Shown in pieces: positions 36,353-46,419 of a stretch of 64,000 bases of DNA. The stretch's first letter is position 1. Each line of letters starts with the position of its first letter. The translations under genes and the position numbers were made by a program. Origin of the DNA: Aldrovandia affinis (taxonomy: Eukaryota > Chordata > Actinopteri > Notacanthiformes > Halosauridae); assembly GCA_029706075.1 (NCBI GenBank), contig JAINUG010000086.1, positions 1,487,060-1,551,059 of the forward strand, written 5' to 3'. Under the pieces are notes generated by a model that saw only the letters and a program-made list of their open reading frames with translations, ran no database searches and was not told the DNA's origin.

Positions 36353-38325
36353 GAACTTGGGTTGGTAAATATTGGTATATATTTTATATATATCAATCAA
36401 ATAAATATACTACATTGTAGTACAAAATACAATGAAACATTACTGGGACAAACTTCTAATGCAATATGAAAAATTGCCTCTAGTTCATGAATCTGATGTC
36501 CAGTGCCCAGCTCTGATGGTAATCATGACCATTCCTAACTGACAGATTCCTTCCAGAAGGGGCACTATTTCTCTAGATCTATGTAAAAACCATTGCCCCG
36601 ATGCAAAAATGTAGACACATACATAATTTTAAATATAGATCTTGGATTTTCCATTATCATTAAAGACACTGTGGCATGTTATATATGTTTTTTTCATAAT
36701 GATCAACTATGTTTTGGTTAAATTCCAATTGCGTCTCTTAATCTTCCTCTTGATTAATTATCATGCTAGACTCTCAATGTAAGATGATATTTGAAACGCA
36801 TAATGAGTGATGTGCATTATATCATGAGTGGATGAGGTTAAGTCACTGATGAAAATGAATGTATAAATATATTTAATTAAAATGACAAAGTAATAACTAT
36901 AATTATAAGCAATCTTAGCAGCAGAAGTATTAGTATTAGCAATAGTAATAGTAGCAGTAGCTGAACCAGTATTAGTGGTAACATTATTAGTATTGCTTGT
37001 AATTACTAAGGCTATCGTATCAGTTCCTGAATGTGCTGTGTTTTGCAACCCAGATCTGGTGGGGTTCCTCGTGGGGCCAGAAAACCAAGTTAATAATTGA
37101 ATGGAAAAACTGTTGAATTTTTTATCCTGGCCGTTTTAGTATTTTCTATATATATTTTCGATCTGTTTTGCCCCCTTACCAAATGTTCAGTCTTACCAGT
37201 TAAATGTAATCTTGCATTTATGAAAAAAAAGATTTCCACTGTTCCACAAATTTGCCTAAAACAGAGTGCATGTTATATGTAACACGCAAATAATAACATT
37301 TGTATGTTACATATAATCCTGTAGATTGAAACTGTGTAAACAAATAATCTGGACATCAATTGAATGTGTGTGTCTCCAGAGACATTGATGACACATAGAC
37401 ATTACAAGCAATATCAACTCCAGTGTAATCTGTACAAATGTGCGGCCTGACATATTTACTATATATATATATCAGCCAAATATAACAAATGTATGGAAAA
37501 TGAATGGGAACATAATCCATTGTGTATATTAATGAGAAAGTAATGATTAATACATACATATATTAATGTATATTAAGTATTAAAATCTCTTGTGGCTTCA
37601 GTTATATTGGCTATACTATTTTTGTCCATATTTGTGCTTTAATCAGCACAAGGAATATTTCTTTCTTCGCTGACTATAATTAAAACTATACATTAACAAT
37701 TCAAACAATAACTGAGATGATTTCATAGCACAGCATCTGAACATTCAAATGGCTGAGGTAGAACACTGATTGAATGACAAAAACGTTTGGATGTGAACCT
37801 TTTTGATTAGTGATCATGATGAACTTAATAACGCATACTTACTTAATACTGTTGAACATAATACCGTTATATTCAGTACTGTATTATAAAATACAAGGGG
37901 GAAATAGACCACAAAACAATATTAGCAATGCGGATCATGTGCGTATGACCAACTTTTTTTGTGCCTGTCACTTTCGCTGAGCTTTGTGAATTACTACTGC
38001 CATCTGCTGGCGAAGGACTATTACGTCTCCTTGTGCGTCACCAGTATTTTAATGAAAAGCGAAATTGAAATGACGATTTAACATGTTACTCTGCATCTGT
38101 GAAATTCCTGTTGATTTGCGAAATCTACATCATGGCCGTTATGAAAATGGAAAGATGTATTGAAAACAAATGGAAACACAATTGTGGATCGGAAAGTACC
38201 AACCTAGACGTTTTCTACAGACCTTCATGGGCGAGCTACAGTCAATGCGTGTAGGCCTACTCGGAAACTTACTCTACGACGCATTAAAAAAACATTTACG
38301 GATATAGTGAAAACTGTCTCGACGA
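36353..38325. other. non-coding, AT-rich, ends at assembly gap
   Basis: No msantd2 C-terminal exon could be found on the minus strand, although this is where it would be expected. 36900-37000 has imperfect AGT/AAT triplets. 37960-38050 contains the phrase CTGCCATCTGCTGGCG, a word I associate with fish repeats. Confidence 0.5.
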
Positions 38326-38425
38326 NNNNNNNNNNNNNNNNNNNNNNNNNNNNNNNNNNNNNNNNNNNNNNNNNNNNNNNNNNNNNNNNNNNNNNNNNNN
38401 NNNNNNNNNNNNNNNNNNNNNNNNN
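38326..38425. other. assembly gap, 100 N
   Basis: Exactly 100 N, the conventional size for a gap of unknown length. It lies 96 bp beyond msantd2 exon 3, so real sequence of unknown extent, possibly including the last msantd2 exon, is missing, or two contigs may be wrongly joined here. Confidence 0.99.
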
Positions 38426-38520
38426 GGCTTCCTGGTGCAATTACAACACTGTCAGTGGGGCCCTTAACGAATCGAGCCGCACGACTAGGTGTTAGAGTGC
38501 CCTAATTAATCAGAACTTAC

Positions 38521-38584
38521 TGGAGATCTTCTGACGATTCCTGCGGCAGCTGTAGTACTCTGTTCTTTGGAAGCTGGACTTCCT
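38521..38584 (-). CDS. msantd2: msantd2 exon 3
   Basis: A 64-nt exon between GTGTTTTCAG|AG and CTCCA|GTAAGT. Joined in phase to exon 2 (which ends with one base of a split codon) it reads EEVQLPKNRVLQLPQESSED. This resembles the remembered human segment following the acidic 'MEDYSQEDW' region (Glu-rich start, basic middle, QESSE end). The fit of splice sites, phase and motif makes it a true exon. It ends in phase 2. The next exon should encode the long conserved C-terminal region (in human roughly 300 residues with no DNA-binding motif). It is not in the remaining 38.3 kb to the left, and the gap 96 bp away is the likely reason. Confidence 0.8.
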
Positions 38585-39184
38585 CTGAAAACACAAAAAT
38601 GCTGTTATCTTCAGGTATGCTTCAACGGGATCAGAAACATACACAAGCATGCAACGCTGAAGACAACATGGTGGTCACAGGTGGTCCTCAACCCAAACCA
38701 TGATTATTTCAACCATCACTGAGGACCAACGAGCATGTACATCGGACTGAATTTGACAGACGTTCAGTAAATAAATAAAAAAGATAAATCGCTGTATTTA
38801 TGATGATTACGGCCCATTGAAATTCCTCACCACGTGACTTAAGCAGCATGTGACTGGTGTTTAAACCTTTATCCTCGAGGCGTCAATGTAGGCACTTTGT
38901 TAGACTGTTAGATAAACAGAACAGGTGCATGACCAATTACACCATCAAGAATTGATTAGGAAAAGTTTGTCAGCACAAGTCAATATAATGACGCAGTGAA
39001 AGGGAAGTGTGAAACTTCGACACAAAACAGGCAAGTTATTATTAGACCACACGCAAAAGACAATAGACCAGCTTTCAAACCTAATAAACATCAAAAGTGA
39101 AAACTGGAGTTTATCAAAGGCTTGGGAGCATCTATCAGCTAAGAGAGCTTTAACAAGAGGCTTTAACAAGAGGCATTTATAAAT
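38585..39184 (-). other. msantd2 intron 2, distal part
   Basis: Non-coding; nothing else recognised. Confidence 0.6.
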
Positions 39185-39530
39185 GTTTCTGTGTGGCTCA
39201 GTAGGTAGGGCATGGTGCCAACGTTATTTAGTTTGACAGAAGCAAAATTATCATTCACTAATGTTAAGGTTCTGTGTGGCTCAGTAGGTAAAAAGTTGAC
39301 AATGGATATGTTAAAAACAATGCTGGGATGGCCCATTCCCATTGGGACCACGTATAGAGACGCTGAAAAATGTATGCATTCACTACTGTTAAGGCGGCAT
39401 TGCTTTCTGGGGGAAAAAGCGTCTGCCAAAGAAGGTTAATGGCATAAGATATATATATAATGTTTCCTTGGAAAAAGTTGACAATCTGAAGATAATTGGC
39501 TACTAAAAGAAAAACGGGGGGGGAAAAAAA
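39185..39530 (+). repeat. decayed tRNA-SINE, head duplicated
   Basis: TTCTGTGTGGCTCAGTAGGT occurs at about 39187 and again at about 39271, both tRNA-head-like. Near the end, GATAATTGGCTACTAAAAGA with AAAACGGGG repeats the tail of the SINE at 9745. In between, AAAGCGTCTGCCAAAGAAGG resembles the L2-type tail. Probably one or two old SINE copies, rearranged. Confidence 0.55.
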
Positions 39531-40780
39531 ACAGAGCTAAGCTACACGGTCAAGGCAAACAATTAATAAGATATTTCCAAATTCAGTCCATCTGACTTAT
39601 AATGCCCACATCGTGGCCCTTGTCAGCAATATAAGGCCACAGAATTGCACAGGGGTTGACCAGCTTGTTGCAACCACAAAGCTGTTCAGACACTGTTCAA
39701 GCAGGAAACTTTGAGGCGCAATTGCAAACTGGTCTCTACTGATAACACTGGCATGGAAAACTGCAGTGGAATGAATTTGGAAGAATTCTGAAAAATTATT
39801 TCCCAGTCTAACACTAAAGGCTTAACACTTAAAATAGTTGTCAGTCACAAATCTTGTCAATGTGGAGAGAAGTTTTGCTTCATATTCACACGTCAACATT
39901 ATTCAACATCAATCCATGAAAGATGAAAGTGTAAATGAACTTACAATGAATGAATAAATTAACATTCTCATTACCCTTTTTAAATTGCATATACTCTAAA
40001 CATCCTTCCATATTTATACTCTATTTAGTGAGTTAGAATAGTTTAGAAATATTTCTCAATGCTCAATTCCTCTTGGTTTTAATTTGATGCATTGTCTGTC
40101 CCTAAAGTTGAATCGAACAGTAAGCGATAAAGTGTACACACATTTACTTAGTAGTTAATCCACAGGCTTAGAGGCTTCACTTGTGGCAATTCGATGATTG
40201 AGAAGATTAATGTACCACAATGGGATGGTTGTTTAACAAGAGGCTTGAGAAGAGACTATAGCGACCTTGTAGTGCTCAGAGGGAACTCATAATTATGATG
40301 ACCATGTGCAACTTCATGATTTCAAACTCTGCGACTGCATTTTTTTTAGAATGTAACATTTATTCAATAAAACTTAAGCTTCATTACTCAATTGCAGAAA
40401 GCCAGCAGATCATAGGAATGAATTAAAAGTCAGGCCACTGACCACTGACAGGTATTAAAAGTTCTAGTTCATAGTGCTTTTCCATGTACAGTCTATGGAG
40501 GGCAGTTGATGCTGGAAAGTATGTTTTTGACATAACATATATACATACAGTACATATATTATCATATAATAGTTACAATGAATGCAAATGAAACATTCAT
40601 CATGTTATACTGTTCTAAAAGTGTACATGGATATGTTCGTAAATTAGTTTTATGTTACAGGCTAGCTGTCCATTAAAAGCCCACTGCCTGCAGCCTGAAT
40701 CAGACGAAACTATGAGGCAATATTACAGACAGGAGGAAGTTGTGATAAACTACACTTAAAATAGTATTCACAACTATTTT
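39531..40780 (-). other. msantd2 intron 2, middle part
   Basis: Non-coding. AT-rich with a short palindromic TA stretch near 40545. No element recognised. Confidence 0.5.
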
Positions 40781-40860
40781 ATGTACTTATTTATGTCACC
40801 AATCTTTAGCCAGGCAAGTTCATTGAGAACACATTCTCATTTACAATAACGGCCTGTTGA
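40781..40860 (-). repeat. LINE 3' tail fragment, reverse
   Basis: The minus strand reads GGCCGTTATTGTAAATGAGA then GTTCTCAATGAACTTGCCTG, a 3' UTR tail common in fish LINE copies (from memory). No coding remains. Confidence 0.45.
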
Positions 40861-40950
40861 ACTTGAACTTGAGCATGAACTTCTGAAATGGGAGGCATGC
40901 GAAATCCACTGGACTTTTCAAGCAATAATCAGTCCTATCGACCTCCAGAG

Positions 40951-41214
40951 CAGGGGTAGGCAACCCTGACCCTGAAGTGCCAGAGACATTTGTGGTTTTT
41001 GCTCCATCCAAACCCCAAACTACATAATAGCATTAATTATTTGCTTAAAGAACAAAGGTGACTATGTGCTTGAGGTACTCACCGTTTCACAATTCAGACT
41101 GAATATTCAGGCTCAGACATGTGCTAATTGATAAAACTGCAGTCAGGTCTGGATGGATGGAAGAAAAAACTGAAACATTTCTGCCACTGCAACACCAGGG
41201 TTTCCCCACCCCTG
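40951..41214. mobile_element. hAT-type MITE, 264 bp, in msantd2 intron 2
   Basis: The ends CAGGGGTAGGCAACCCTG and CAGGGTTTCCCCACCCCTG are inverted repeats of each other with a few mismatches. Flanking 8-mers CTCCAGAG (40943-40950) and CTCTAGGG (41215-41222) agree at 6 of 8 positions, fitting an old hAT duplication. No coding. It ends only 82 bp from the msantd2 exon 2 splice donor. Confidence 0.8.
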
Positions 41215-41296
41215 CTCTAGGGCCAGGATGGCAGCACAGTCACAGTGTTGTGCCACTGTCACACAGCTCAGCCCGACCTGGGGCAGGTTTGCTCAC

Positions 41297-41549
41297 CGGC
41301 CTCCATCTCCCCCTCCTGAAACGCCGACAGCTCCTGGTTGCACCAGTCTTCCTGTGAGTAGTCCTCCATGGTGCTTCCGTCGGACTCCATCTCCTGATAT
41401 AGGCCGCTGCTGTTGATGAGGACGGGCTGGCAGGTCTGGGAGTCCCATCCCCCCTGACCGAACACCTTCTCCAGCTGCTCGATGGAGTAGCTGCTCTTCC
41501 TCTTGCCGATGCCGTGCTCCTTCACCCGGCTGTAGCATCGCCGCAGTGT
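41297..41549 (-). CDS. msantd2: msantd2 exon 2
   Basis: A 253-nt exon between GGCAACAG|ACACTG and GAGGCCG|GTGAGC. It starts in phase 0 with [20 protein letters not shown], completing the Myb/SANT-like trihelix domain begun in exon 1. It continues with [34 protein letters not shown] and MEDYSQEDW, and ends in phase 1 after EMEAG. These blocks match remembered human MSANTD2 almost word for word, with a shorter acidic region after QEDW. No stop or frameshift. Some stretches show good codon use, so this part of the gene is under constraint. Confidence 0.93.
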
Positions 41550-42104
41550 CTGTTGCCAAACACAGCGTTATGAGCATCCAGCCAAGAGTCAGCGTCCGCT
41601 GTGAACTCCTCGCAATCAACTCCCGGCTGTGATAATGAACATCACAACCTGGCTGGCGTTCTGCTCAAGCTAAGTTGCTTTATTAGGTCAGATTCTGAAC
41701 AATTCAAAGATTGTGACGCTGAAGATAACATAGCTTGATCGCTCATTACACACACTTTTTTTTTTTTGTACATTGTATTCAGCACCCGTATTTACGTCGG
41801 CGCTCTTATGCAAATACACTTAAAAAGTTAGCGAAGTACAAGTGCATACAGTACGAGAGGAGAATTAGTGACTACAGAAAAGACTAGTATGCTTAAACAA
41901 ACAACTTTTCCACATTGAATAGTTTATTTGGTAACTCAGCGTTAGAAGTATATTCAATCAGCAAACTCTTGTTGGTATTATCCTCCAGATAGCAGACTAG
42001 GAAGCAGAAGCTGCTATGCCTAGAATAACTAGCCAAAGTTAGCTAGCTGGGTTAAGCTAATTGTCCTCTTGTTAGCTTGCTAGATATGAACAGGAAATTC
42101 CAGG

Positions 42105-43215
42105 TATTAACTCATTCAGTCCTTGTGAGGACATCTGGATTAGATTAAAGGGAGATCAAGAGAATGACCTTAATATAGGAGTATGCTATAGACCTCCAGC
42201 TTCAGACAGCAACATAAATACTATTCTCTATAGTAACATAAAACAAACCTGTGCAGAAGGAGACATGTTAATAATGGGTGACTTCAATTACCCCTTTATC
42301 AATTGGGAAGTAGTGCAAGGTCGGGGTAAATGTGAAGAGGAGTTTTTAGATGTGGTTAATGACTGCTTTTTGGTACAGTCTGTTACTCAGCCTACGAGAG
42401 GGGAATCAATACTGGATCTGGTTTTGTGTAATAATCCTGACAGAATTTGCAGCACAGAGGTAGTAGAACCACTAGGGACAAGTGATCACAGTGCAGTTAC
42501 TTTTGATATTTTTTGGCAAGCTAAGACGACCTCTAGAATGTTTTACTTCAGACGAGCTGACTTTAATGAAATGAGAGAGAATTTAAGTAATATAGATTGG
42601 GTAAAATTTCTAGATTCCAGAACTGTTCATGAAAAATTGACTAAATTGAAAAGAGTTATTGTAGATGTACAGTGTAAATTCATCCCAAAAGTAACAAAAA
42701 ATAGGATGAAAAAACAGTCTCCGCAGTGGATGACTGCATCTTTATGGGATTATGAGCATCTCATGCAAAATACTGGAATGTATTATTAGTTCAATGAAGG
42801 GCAACTAAATTGGTACCTGGTATGAAAGGTAAAAGTTATGAGGATACACTCAATCTATTTAAGCTTAGCAAACAAACACTTAGGGGGCATTTGATTGAGG
42901 CTTTTAAGTTACTAAAAAGGGATTAACAAAGTGAACTACCGAAGATTTTTTAAGATAAAATTGGGGTCAGCAGAACAAGAGGCCACAGGTGGAAATTAGT
43001 TAAAGGCAAATTCCGCATGGATATTAGGACGTTTTTTTGTTGTTGTTTTTTACACAGAGTTGTCAATGCCTGGAACAGCTTGCCAGGTCGGGTAGTAGAG
43101 GCAGAAACACTTGGGCTATTCACGTCTAGGCTAGATGCAGATACTCTTTAGGTGAGGACATGACGAGCCTAGATGAGCTGAACGGCTCGTTCATGTATTC
43201 TAATGTTATGTTCTT
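42105..43215 (+). mobile_element. CR1-like LINE, reverse-transcriptase region deleted, in msantd2 intron 1
   Basis: The plus frame at 42117-42786 reads CEDIWIRLKGDQENDLNIGV then CYRPP, MLIMGDFNYPFINW, TQPTRGESILDLVL and GTSDHSAVTFD. These are the successive blocks of an apurinic-type endonuclease domain of a non-LTR retrotransposon (catalytic D and N in GDFN, SDH at the end). After a junction near 42780 the sequence jumps to the C-terminal blocks (LRGHLIEAFKLLK; TRGHRWKLVKGKFR; HRVVNAWNSLPGRVVEA) and a 3' end GAACGGCTCGTTCATGTATTC. The whole reverse transcriptase is absent. It lies antisense to msantd2. Confidence 0.85.
42265..42789 (+). pseudogene. CR1-like LINE endonuclease-domain fragment
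   Basis: A 174-codon open frame inside the LINE; the endonuclease reading continues upstream to about 42117 without a stop. It keeps the GDFN and SDH catalytic motifs and the PTRG-x3-LDLVL block. After the domain, 'FNEMRENLSNIDWVKF' is the usual linker before the reverse transcriptase, which is missing. Not a host gene, and not expected to be mobile. Confidence 0.8.
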
Positions 43216-43686
43216 AGATGACTGAATCGCGATCACACCGTGTACATTAAGATGTATAAACATTGATTTCAGTTAACTCGAAATCCTAATGTATTCATGC
43301 TCTGGCACAGGTTTATTTAACAAGCAGATTAGCTAGCTAGCTAGTTTGAATTAGCTATTTAGTGCTAACGTTACATAGAAAGCGATTTTGATAATGTTGC
43401 TAACATTAAATGTCCCCCATTTCATTTTAAAATTAGCTAACGTTACTTGCATGGTGAATGCAGTATGTACAAAGTATGTAGCTAGGTAATATGAACGTCA
43501 ACTGCAGCATGGCAACTTAGCTACGTTTACTAGAAACACAAACGCCAAATGTAATTGTGCTTACAGCAACACAGCTTATAACCACTAAGGTATCATTGGC
43601 TAGCCATTTTGGCTACCTAGCTGCGTGGGTGAACTGCCCTAATGTAATGTTAGATAACTTATCCATGTGTATTTGGGTCTGTTTAC

Positions 43687-44127
43687 CTTCATTCTCTCCC
43701 GGCATTGAGAAGGGGTCCTTTCATAGCCCAGCTCCGCTAAGGCTCTGGATACCCGCTCGTACATAGCTGGCCCCGGCGCCTTTCCAGAAAACACGGTCCC
43801 TGCTACCTCCAGCTGTTGCATCCGTGCCTCGGTTAGCCGTTCGTTGCCCCATACAGCAATCAGGGCATTTGTTTCGGACGGAGTCCACGACATGCCCCGG
43901 CAGGCGGTAAAGCTATTCGAAGCTGAGGCCGTTCCACTTCGGCCTGCGCCTCCAGAAACAGAGATACCTACGTTGAGTGGTGAAAAACGATTGGGTGTAG
44001 ACGGGTTGGAATGATATTGGTTGCTGTCACTCAGATCTTCCGATTCTGGAGATGGAGCTTCGGTTTTGGGGATCTTTAACGGCGTAGGTGTTTCGGTCGA
44101 CTGATCAGTGTTACTGGGCGCCGCCAT
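43687..44127 (-). CDS. msantd2: msantd2 exon 1 (start codon and most of the SANT-like domain)
   Basis: ATG at 44127 in AAGATGGCG starts [20 protein letters not shown]. After a Ser/Pro-rich region ([23 protein letters not shown]) comes the Myb/SANT-like domain: [51 protein letters not shown] and [13 protein letters not shown]. The Trp and the PSQCRER block are hallmarks of this trihelix-type DNA-binding domain. The exon is 441 nt (147 codons) and ends AAG|GTAAAC in phase 0. The frame continues upstream to 44247, but the MAAP start matches the remembered human N-terminus, has a good Kozak context and is preferred. The human protein is nuclear by prediction and its function is poorly known. Confidence 0.95.
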
Positions 44128-44130
44128 CTT
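44120..44130 (-). promoter_or_regulatory. YY1-type motif overlapping the msantd2 start codon
   Basis: AAGATGGCGGC on the minus strand matches the YY1 core (AAGATGGCGGC) exactly and contains the ATG. YY1 sites at this place are frequent in vertebrate housekeeping genes. The surrounding 44080-44230 is CpG-rich. Confidence 0.55.
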
Positions 44131-46419
44131 GGTTCTGTTGCTAAGGGGAGGGGGAGGGGAGTTGACCGGTTGACGTCGAGTGTGTGGATCGGGTGCATTT
44201 CGGGATAGTGGCAGACAGACAGCAGCAGGGGGCCAACAAGAGAGCATGTTGTTTGTATTTTAACCAGCGGACGAGAACATAAGGTTACCTATATACGTAA
44301 ACCAGTGTCCATAGTTAAATAGTGTACTATTTTATTTAAATTAGCAAATGCTTTATTTCGACTGTTGACAAATGATCATTGTCAGATAACCGTTACAAAT
44401 AAAGTCTGAAGTTCTGAGGTTGTGGGGTCTTTGTATTTGCATAAGCAACTGGCACAGCAGTTTGTCAAACTAAATGTAAACAATTGGTCTGTAAGGTTAA
44501 CGTTACCTAGCCAGGTAATTAGTGTATTCAACCTATGTTCCTAGTAAGTTTACTCTTGTTGGAGACTAGTTTTTCCTCTGGCACTTGAGTGGCAGCCCCC
44601 TGTCGCTGTTGTTGAGTGGTAACCCTAACTTAATGTAGCAACTTGAGTGGCCTTGCATTTTGGAGTTCAAGCAATGTTTATTGTGAGCAGCACAATGTTG
44701 TACTCTGTGGAGTGGAGCAGACTGACAATCTGTCTTTGGCCAGGGGCAATTGCAGCTTTTGTTCCATCATTATGGATGCTTGAGGTACATGCAGAAGCTG
44801 GATGGCCAGGTGCCCAGAGGGGACAAGGAGTTGTAGGAGCAGAGTGGCATTACCTTGCTGAGCGGTTGGGTTTGAGACTGTTTAGGCATTGGTGACCTCT
44901 GTGGGGCAGTGAAATGTTTTTTTTGGCATGCCCAGAGGAGTCCTGGGTGTGCCTGTTGTATGGGCAGGCTGCCACAGCCTCAGCTTCAGAATGCTTATTC
45001 ACCAGTCCTTTTAAGGGTTTAATTATCAATAATTTAATTGCGAGGCATATTAAATGTATATTTTCCTCAAAATGTTTTCTGCTTCTTCTTTTTTTTACAA
45101 ATCTCTTGCCCTCTTTATCCTCCTCTCTTGCTATTCCACCTTCTCTGTTCTCTTTTTTTTTACTATCAGTTCTCTTTTTCATTTTACTGAGCTCATTTAA
45201 CTAATTGTTTCTCAAGAACATTATAAAGAAAATCAACTGCCTTTTCTAAATACATTTAGGGGCATGTGTCTTCTCCATTTTCCTCTTTTCTCACTCTCCC
45301 TTATTTTTTTATGCTTTTAGTTTGTTTTAGTTTGTCTCTTCTCTCTTCTGTCTCCGTTCTTCACACTCAGTTCATTCAATATTTACCTAATCTCTATCTG
45401 TTTTCCTTTATCTCCCACTGAAGTATTTTCATCTTCCTCACCCCTTCTCAAACCATTCACTCCTCATTCCTCACACTCTCCATTTAAACAAGGAAATAGA
45501 AGCTGGTAAGAGGCTAGAAGTCTTGACTGGTAGTTCCAACACAGGATAACTTCTCATTCTTTAGAAGTGTAATGCTGAATTTGTAAGTCTTTCTGTTAGA
45601 ATTATTTATCTTCTCGCATGTTTGTGTGTGTGTGTGTGTGTGTGCTCGTATTTTAATAGCTTAAAAAGTGAGAAATGACCCTTAGCTAAATTGTTATATA
45701 AAACAGGCTTAATTGTATTCATTGCCAGGGCCTCAAGTGAACAGCTGTGGTAAAAAGATGACTCTTTCGCTTTGTTCTTCTCTTAATTAGAGGTCCGGCC
45801 TTAATTAGAGGTCAGCTCGACATCATACAGCTGCGTAGTGTAGATAGGCCAGAGTGTTCTTTGCTCGTTTAAGTGGTCCTGGTGGAGCAGGAGATTGTTG
45901 GTGTCAAGGGCCCACTTTCCTTTCTGGCCGTCTTTCATTTGACTACTTTGGGGAGCGTGCCATTTGATATACACATGGGTAGCCAACAGCCAGCTGTCAG
46001 TCTGGCACTGGTCAGTTTCCTCCACTGTGGCCTGAGGTCATGACCTGGCCAAAGGGTAAGAAAAGAGATGTCCTGACCCTATTTTCTCCAGTTGTGCATG
46101 GTTTTTGACACATCCATGCATTAGGTGTCTGGCAAAAGACCAGTGACAGCAAGGCAGTGGACAGCTTCAGTTTTAATGACACAGGACCAGTTTCCTCTGG
46201 ACAATCAGTGATGAGAGAGTGCAGATTTTTCGAGGAGATGACTGCAGACCCCGGAGAATACTCTTACAAAGTGTTATAAATCAAATCAAATCAAGGAAGT
46301 GTTTTTATATTTTTGATACCTTATAATCCACACAATACTAATGTGTTTATTTATTGTATTTATTGTTTACTGTGTGTATTTATTTATTTTAAAGGTACTT
46401 GTAAGGCATGTGTATTATA
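44131..46419. other. msantd2 5' flank and intergenic DNA
   Basis: The 5' UTR and promoter are within 44131-44280 (CpG-rich, C-rich). Further out, a TG microsatellite at 45622-45644, C/T-rich DNA at 45090-45480, and otherwise nothing recognised. A divergent gene might begin here (robo3 in human, from memory) but no exon was seen. Confidence 0.5.
45622..45644. repeat. TG microsatellite
   Basis: About 11 uninterrupted TG units. Confidence 0.95.

Noticed and set aside
36019..36354. 111-codon plus-strand frame
   Set aside because: It is the antisense shadow of the L2 LINE coding region on the minus strand.
37356..37559. Small AT-rich minus-strand frame
   Set aside because: Made by an AT-rich tract; no domain or context.
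38225..38495. Frames running across the N gap
   Set aside because: They are continuous only because N codons contain no stops.
39187..39300. tRNA gene (GTGGCTCAGTAGGT motif)
   Set aside because: Only the A-box half is present, twice, with SINE-like flanks; no cloverleaf can be completed.
44128..44247. Upstream in-frame start of msantd2 at 44247
   Set aside because: The extra 40 residues do not resemble the remembered family N-terminus; the MAAP start at 44127 does, and it has a strong context.
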